This document shows positions 59,527 through 64,000 of a stretch of 64,000 bases of DNA, one piece after another (the first letter of the stretch is position 1; each line of letters opens with the position of its first letter). The notes under the pieces were generated by a model. That model was not told the origin of the DNA. It saw only the letters and a list, made by a program, of their open reading frames with translations, and made no database searches. The translations under genes were made by a program, and so were the position numbers. This DNA comes from Cellvibrionaceae bacterium. Its GTDB lineage: Bacteria; Pseudomonadota; Gammaproteobacteria; Pseudomonadales; Cellvibrionaceae. Location of the stretch: assembly GCA_025800365.1 (NCBI GenBank), contig JAOXRT010000204.1:1-64000 (forward strand). The letters are read 5' to 3'.

Positions 59527-62061
59527 CTAAGCGAATTCTTTTTCAGGTTCATCCTCACTCGCAATGACCGTTGAGCGAGGAGATATTTGTTCGCGTACCC
59601 GAATAAACTGAATACTGTCATCAGGCTCATCACTGTTCACAAAGGATCTAAAGCGCTTGAGTGCCTCTGGATTTTCAAGAGTGGTTTTCCATTCGCATTG
59701 GTAGGCGCCTACTATGTGCGTCATTTGCTTTTCTAATTCATTGGCAAGGCCTAGGGAATCTTTGATTACTACTTGCTGCAGATAATCCAAGCCGCCTTCT
59801 AGGTTCTCCATCCATACGGATGTGCGCTGCAGCCGATCGGCGGTGCGCACATAGAACATCAGCATACGATCGATATAACGAATTAGGGTTTCATCATCGA
59901 GATCCGTGGCAAATAAATCGGCATGGCGCGGGCGCATTCCACCATTACCACAGACATAAAGATTCCAACCATTTTCCGTGGCGATCACCCCAACATCTTT
60001 ACTCTGTGCTTCAGCGCATTCACGGGTACAGCCAGATACTGCCATTTTAATTTTATGGGGTGCACGCAGCCCCTTATAGCGATTCTCCAGATAGATAGCC
60101 ATTGCCACGCTGTCTTGCACACCATAGCGACACCAGCTTTCACCCACACAGGATTTTACCGTGCGCAGTGATTTACCGTAGGCATGCCCAGTTTCGAAAC
60201 CCGCTTCAATTAACTCGGCCCAAATAGGTGGCAGCTGTTCTAAGCGTGCGCCAAATAAATCGACTCGTTGGCCACCGGTAATCTTTGTGTAGAGATCGTA
60301 TTTCTTAGCGACTTGACCAAGCACAATGAGCTTCTCCGGCGTAATTTCACCTCCGGCAATACGAGGGACAACGGAATAGCTGCCGTCTTTTTGCATATTC
60401 GCAAGATAAGTATCATTGGTGTCTTGCAAGGGCACATGTTGTTCAGCCAAGATATATTCATTCCATTGCGAAGCAAAAATTGAACTCACTGCTGGCTTAC
60501 ATATATCACAACCCATGCCTTTACCATGGCGGTCGAGTAAGTCATCAAAGCTCTTGATTTGCTCGACCCGCACAATGTCAAACAGCTCTTGGCGACTAAA
60601 GGCAAAGTGCTCGCAGATATCGCTGCTAACTTCAACGCCACGCTGCTCTAAAGTCGTATCGACAACTTTCTTTAATAGTGCCGAGCAACCGCCACAGCCG
60701 GTACTCGCCTTGGTGCAATCTTTGACCGCCCCAATATCACAGGCACCGCCGTCGATAGCCGCGATCACATCGGCCTTAGAAACATTATGACAGGAGCATA
60801 TGGAAGCTGAGTCTGGCAGGGCATCAACCCCCAGTGTCGGCGCGCCTTCGGCTATCGGTAGAATCAAGGCTTCAGGTGCATCCGGAAGCTCGATGGAATT
60901 CAAGCAATACTGCAGTAAATTATCGTAGTCACTGCAATCACCGACTAATACGGCGCCCAAAAGTTTTTTACGATCGGCACTGACAACGATTTTTTTGTAA
61001 ATAGATTCGGGCTGATTTTCATAGGTATAGCTAAGACTACCTTCGGTATTGCCGTGGGCATCACCGATGGAACCCACATCAACCCCCATCAGTTTTAGCT
61101 TAGTGCTCATATCCGCGCCGCTAAACAAAGGCTGCTCGCTGGCCTGGGTTAGCTGCGCAGCAGCCACCTTCGCCATTTGATAGCCAGGGGCAACCAAGCC
61201 ATAAATGCGCTGCTGCCACAAAGCGCACTCACCCACCGCATAGATACTGGAATCGGAAGTTTGGCAGGCATCGTTGACGACGATACCACCGCGCGGCCCC
61301 ACTTCAAGCTCACAACATTTTGCCAGTTCATCATGGGGGCGAATCCCCGCTGAGAATAGAATCAAATCGGTTTCTAGTTCGCTGCCATCGGCGAAACACA
61401 TTTTGTAACGACAACTGTCTCCGGCGATGATTTTTTCGGTAGCTTTAGAGGTATGCACCGACACACCAAGCTCGGCAATTTTTTCTTTAAGTAAATCACC
61501 ACCGGCTGCATCAAGCTGCACGGCCATCAACTGTGGTGCAAATTCCACCACATGTGTCTCCAAACCTAGCTGCTTGAGAGCATTAGCGGCCTCTAAACCC
61601 AATAAGCCACCACCAACTACAACCCCGACCTTGCTTTGCGCCGCCGAAGCAGAGATCGCTTCTAAATCTTCTATAGTGCGATACACCAAACAATGATCTT
61701 GATCGCCACCAGGAATGGGGGGTACAAAGGGGTAAGAGCCGGTTGCCAGCACTAACTTATCGTAGCGGTAGACCTCACCGGACTCAGTGGTCACTGATTT
61801 AAAAACACGGTCAATGGTTTTAACCTTGCTGTTACAATGAAATTTAACCTGCCATTGTTGATAGAGGTCGGCATCGCATAAAGCGAGATCATCGGCGGTT
61901 TTACCCGCAAAATACTCCGACAAATGTACACGGTCGTAAGCCAAACGGGGCTCAGCCGAGAGTACGGTAACACTCGCATCCGGGTTATTTTTGATGACAT
62001 TCTCAACAAGGTGATGGCCAACCATGCCGTTGCCCACCACAAGAATATTATTACTTTTCAT
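59527..62061 (-). CDS. nirB: Nitrite reductase (NADH) large subunit
   Basis: Reduces nitrite to ammonium in six electrons. The 844 residues comprise an N-terminal FAD/NAD module (VVGNGMVGHHLVE and GVVVGGGLLGLEAANAL), a BFD-like 2Fe-2S domain (CSCHNVSK, CTKASTGCGGC), and the siroheme/4Fe-4S domain with ligands in CVGESWCRYG and SGCTRECAEA. Needs siroheme, made by cobA in the same operon. Preceded by the porin gene (39 bases apart). Confidence 0.96.
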   Translation of the reverse strand: MKSNNILVVGNGMVGHHLVENVIKNNPDASVTVLSAEPRLAYDRVHLSEYFAGKTADDLALCDADLYQQWQVKFHCNSKVKTIDRVFKSVTTESGEVYRYDKLVLATGSYPFVPPIPGGDQDHCLVYRTIEDLEAISASAAQSKVGVVVGGGLLGLEAANALKQLGLETHVVEFAPQLMAVQLDAAGGDLLKEKIAELGVSVHTSKATEKIIAGDSCRYKMCFADGSELETDLILFSAGIRPHDELAKCCELEVGPRGGIVVNDACQTSDSSIYAVGECALWQQRIYGLVAPGYQMAKVAAAQLTQASEQPLFSGADMSTKLKLMGVDVGSIGDAHGNTEGSLSYTYENQPESIYKKIVVSADRKKLLGAVLVGDCSDYDNLLQYCLNSIELPDAPEALILPIAEGAPTLGVDALPDSASICSCHNVSKADVIAAIDGGACDIGAVKDCTKASTGCGGCSALLKKVVDTTLEQRGVEVSSDICEHFAFSRQELFDIVRVEQIKSFDDLLDRHGKGMGCDICKPAVSSIFASQWNEYILAEQHVPLQDTNDTYLANMQKDGSYSVVPRIAGGEITPEKLIVLGQVAKKYDLYTKITGGQRVDLFGARLEQLPPIWAELIEAGFETGHAYGKSLRTVKSCVGESWCRYGVQDSVAMAIYLENRYKGLRAPHKIKMAVSGCTRECAEAQSKDVGVIATENGWNLYVCGNGGMRPRHADLFATDLDDETLIRYIDRMLMFYVRTADRLQRTSVWMENLEGGLDYLQQVVIKDSLGLANELEKQMTHIVGAYQCEWKTTLENPEALKRFRSFVNSDEPDDSIQFIRVREQISPRSTVIASEDEPEKEFA

Positions 62062-62100
62062 GTTTACTCCCAGGCTAAATTTCTTTTACGGCTTCTGGCT

Positions 62101-63294
62101 TTAGAATTTAGCGCCAAGCCACAGCCATAATTTATCGGTATCAACTTTTCCAGCAGCCACATCACCGGCTTCATAAGTCGCGTATTTGAGGCCCACTGAA
62201 TATTTCTTTGCGAAGGGCATCACCACTTGAACGCCTAACTCGCTACCTAGATCATTAAGCCCAGGGCTCGATTCATCAGCAGAGAAATCGTGGTAAACCA
62301 CCATCCATTTTGCGCTATCGACTTTACCTGCCAGCGACACATACACGTCTTCTAGGCCTTGCTTTGGGGTCCCAAGGAATTGATCTGTCCATCCATTAAA
62401 TTTATGCAGCGTAGCAAGCGGCGTTGAGAAACCATATTGCCCGCCGTCAGAGCCTAAAAGCTCATAACCCAATTTTGCCGTAAGGCCTGATGCCTGCACT
62501 CCAAGTTCAAGCTTTTGATAATCTGCATCGAAATCTAAGCCGGCGGCCTTTTGAGTTTGCATTGCGTATTCCAGATCGTAGAGAAACTTTATGTCATCGA
62601 AGCTTTGCTTACCTTTAAAGCTAAAGCCATAACTGTCATTAGTGGCGCCATTACCTTGATCAAGTTCGAGCATATAGCTATAAGCCACCAACTTACCGAT
62701 GGGTGTCTGGTAGGCGATGTTGATCAAGTGATCTTTTGAATCAATATCTTTTTCATCAGAAAATATACGATTGCGCTTGCCGATATAGGCATAATTTAAG
62801 CTGAGGTCTTTATTGGCTTGATAAGACAGACTGAGCCCGTCAAAGGTTTGCCTATCTTGTCTAAAGCCCACATGCCCAACGAAACGATGACCATCATAGG
62901 TCATTACCTGTCGGCCAATTTTTGCTTTGAACCCTTTGTTTTTGTATTGCACAAATGCCTGATCGACTTCTGTGGCTTCCGGATCAGCAATCACGGAAAA
63001 CTGACGATTATCCCCAAGGGTATTGTTGTAATCATCCACGCCAAATAGAGATCTAGAGTCTTCCATGTCAATATGCGCCGAAAACCCTTCAACGGCCTTT
63101 GTGCTAACACTGACTCGCGTTCGCAAAGTCAAAGCATCTGCATCTTGCAGGGCATTGCTCTGGTCGACGCTCTCATAACGCATGCGCATATCAATATTGG
63201 CTTTGACAATCTCTTCAGCTATTACATTGACACTGCACACACTGGCCAATACAGACAGCAAAAACTTTGATTTTACATTCTTGATCTTTTGCAT
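62101..63294 (-). CDS. Outer-membrane porin (alginate-export-like family)
   Basis: A 397-residue protein with a signal peptide (MQKIKNVKSKFLLSVLASV, cleavage near NVIAEE) and alternating amphipathic strands throughout. The pattern RQVMTYDGHRFVGHVGFRQ and a C-terminal WLWLGAKF (terminal Phe, typical of outer-membrane barrels) resemble alginate-export-type porins. Its place between the nitrate ABC transporter and nirB suggests that it lets nitrate or nitrite across the outer membrane. This is inference from context; no anion-binding residues can be assigned. Confidence 0.8.
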   Translation of the reverse strand: MQKIKNVKSKFLLSVLASVCSVNVIAEEIVKANIDMRMRYESVDQSNALQDADALTLRTRVSVSTKAVEGFSAHIDMEDSRSLFGVDDYNNTLGDNRQFSVIADPEATEVDQAFVQYKNKGFKAKIGRQVMTYDGHRFVGHVGFRQDRQTFDGLSLSYQANKDLSLNYAYIGKRNRIFSDEKDIDSKDHLINIAYQTPIGKLVAYSYMLELDQGNGATNDSYGFSFKGKQSFDDIKFLYDLEYAMQTQKAAGLDFDADYQKLELGVQASGLTAKLGYELLGSDGGQYGFSTPLATLHKFNGWTDQFLGTPKQGLEDVYVSLAGKVDSAKWMVVYHDFSADESSPGLNDLGSELGVQVVMPFAKKYSVGLKYATYEAGDVAAGKVDTDKLWLWLGAKF

Positions 63295-63314
63295 AATGGA
63301 TTCCTAATTTTTCA

Positions 63315-64000
63315 TCATGAAGCATTGCTAAGAGCTACCCTGGATTTATCCTTGGCTTTAATTGGCTCTACTTTTCGTTGTTTCTCATATAGAAACGTTA
63401 GCACTGCTGAGCGAAGATGGTTGTATTCACGATCTTCGGCTAGCGCCAGGCGATTGCGTGGCCGCTCGAGATTGACTTCTAGAATTTCACCGATGGTTGC
63501 TGCTGGCCCATTAGTCATCATAACGATGCGATCAGAAAGCAAAACGGCCTCATCAACATCATGGGTAATCATGATCACGGTATTATTGAGCTCATCCTGG
63601 ATTTCCATTAGTGAATCTTGCATATGCGCGCGAGTTAGGGCGTCCAGCGCACCAAAAGGCTCATCCATCAACAGCACTTGCGGCTGCATAGATAAGGCCC
63701 TTGCGATCCCAACACGCTGCTTCATGCCCCCAGATATTTCATCGGGCCTTTTATGCATGGCGTGCTCCATATGCACTAAGCGCAAGTTATGCTCGATCCA
63801 CTCGGCCATTTCGGCTTTACTCATCTTGCCGGCAAAAACTTGTTTTACCGCCAGCTCGACATTTTCGTAGGCCGTAAGCCAGGGCAGCAAAGAGTGATTT
63901 TGGAACACCACCGCACGCTCTGGGCCCGGTTCGTTGACCTCTTTACCATCTAAAATGACGCCCCCCATACTGGCTTGATACAAACCCGCCACCACATTTA
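63315..64000 (-). CDS. Nitrate/nitrite ABC transporter ATP-binding protein (5' end outside the window)
   Basis: Partial gene: the coding frame runs off the window end, and Walker A lies beyond it. Visible are the Q-loop (VVFQNHSLLPWLTAYENV), the signature SGGMKQRVGIARAL, Walker B VLLMDEPFGALDALT and the switch His in MITHDVDEAV. It belongs to the nitrate/sulphonate/taurine ATPase group (NrtD/NrtC, SsuB, TauB); the nitrate genes downstream favour nitrate. The C-terminus is short (QRKVEPIKAKDKSRVALSN), without the solute-binding-like fusion domain of NrtC. The permease and binding-protein genes should lie past 64000. Confidence 0.87.
   Translation of the reverse strand, partial: NVVAGLYQASMGGVILDGKEVNEPGPERAVVFQNHSLLPWLTAYENVELAVKQVFAGKMSKAEMAEWIEHNLRLVHMEHAMHKRPDEISGGMKQRVGIARALSMQPQVLLMDEPFGALDALTRAHMQDSLMEIQDELNNTVIMITHDVDEAVLLSDRIVMMTNGPAATIGEILEVNLERPRNRLALAEDREYNHLRSAVLTFLYEKQRKVEPIKAKDKSRVALSNAS

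Overview
The window reads as a chromosomal segment of a marine-type gammaproteobacterium, probably a relative of Cellvibrionales/Spongiibacteraceae or Pseudomonas-like lineages. I infer this from conserved gene order (pilMNOPQ-aroK-aroB-damX-like-gltB-gltD with mrcA divergent from pilM; rpmE/priA/SPOR protein/hslVU) and from protein signatures. Placement below class level is inference. I saw no tRNA, rRNA, IS element, prophage or CRISPR array.

Layout. 1-7.4 kb: a B12 receptor gene behind a cobalamin riboswitch, threonine ammonia-lyase, a PAS-GGDEF-EAL protein with a degenerate GGDEF site, and an exported M20 amidohydrolase. 7.4-17.6 kb: rpiA, two very large secreted leucine-rich-repeat proteins, and an acyl-CoA synthetase. 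This stretch is an approximately 4.1 kb tandem duplication. Copy A runs from inside rpiA to a truncated synthetase tail. Copy B starts with a truncated rpiA tail and ends inside the intact synthetase. 17.8-25.0 kb: an AraC-type regulator (possibly leaderless) and a beta-oxidation set: thiolase, FadB-like bifunctional enzyme, acyl-CoA dehydrogenase and alpha-methylacyl-CoA racemase-like protein. 25.1-30.6 kb: small regulatory and membrane genes (Crp/Fnr regulator with a DUF2892 protein, a membrane-anchored XRE regulator, a secreted alpha/beta hydrolase, a chemoreceptor, and a zinc-ribbon/TM2/pilin-like fusion).

30.7-45.4 kb, all on the minus strand: pilMNOPQ (type IV pilus assembly), aroK-aroB (shikimate pathway), a DamX-like ATPase/SPOR protein, then gltBD (glutamate synthase). 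45.5-55.6 kb: mrcA (PBP1A), malic enzyme, rpmE, priA, an FtsN-like SPOR protein and the hslVU protease. 55.6-64.0 kb, minus strand: a nitrate assimilation operon, read as ABC transporter ATPase (cut by the window end), outer-membrane porin, nirB, nirD, nasA and cobA. This takes up nitrate, reduces it to ammonium, and makes the siroheme that NirB needs; the ammonium can be assimilated through GltBD in the same window.

The least ordinary region is 7.9-16.1 kb. The two LRR paralogues have diverged strongly, and the two gene stumps left by the duplication behave differently: the rpiA stump differs from rpiA mainly at silent sites, whereas the synthetase stump is drifting.
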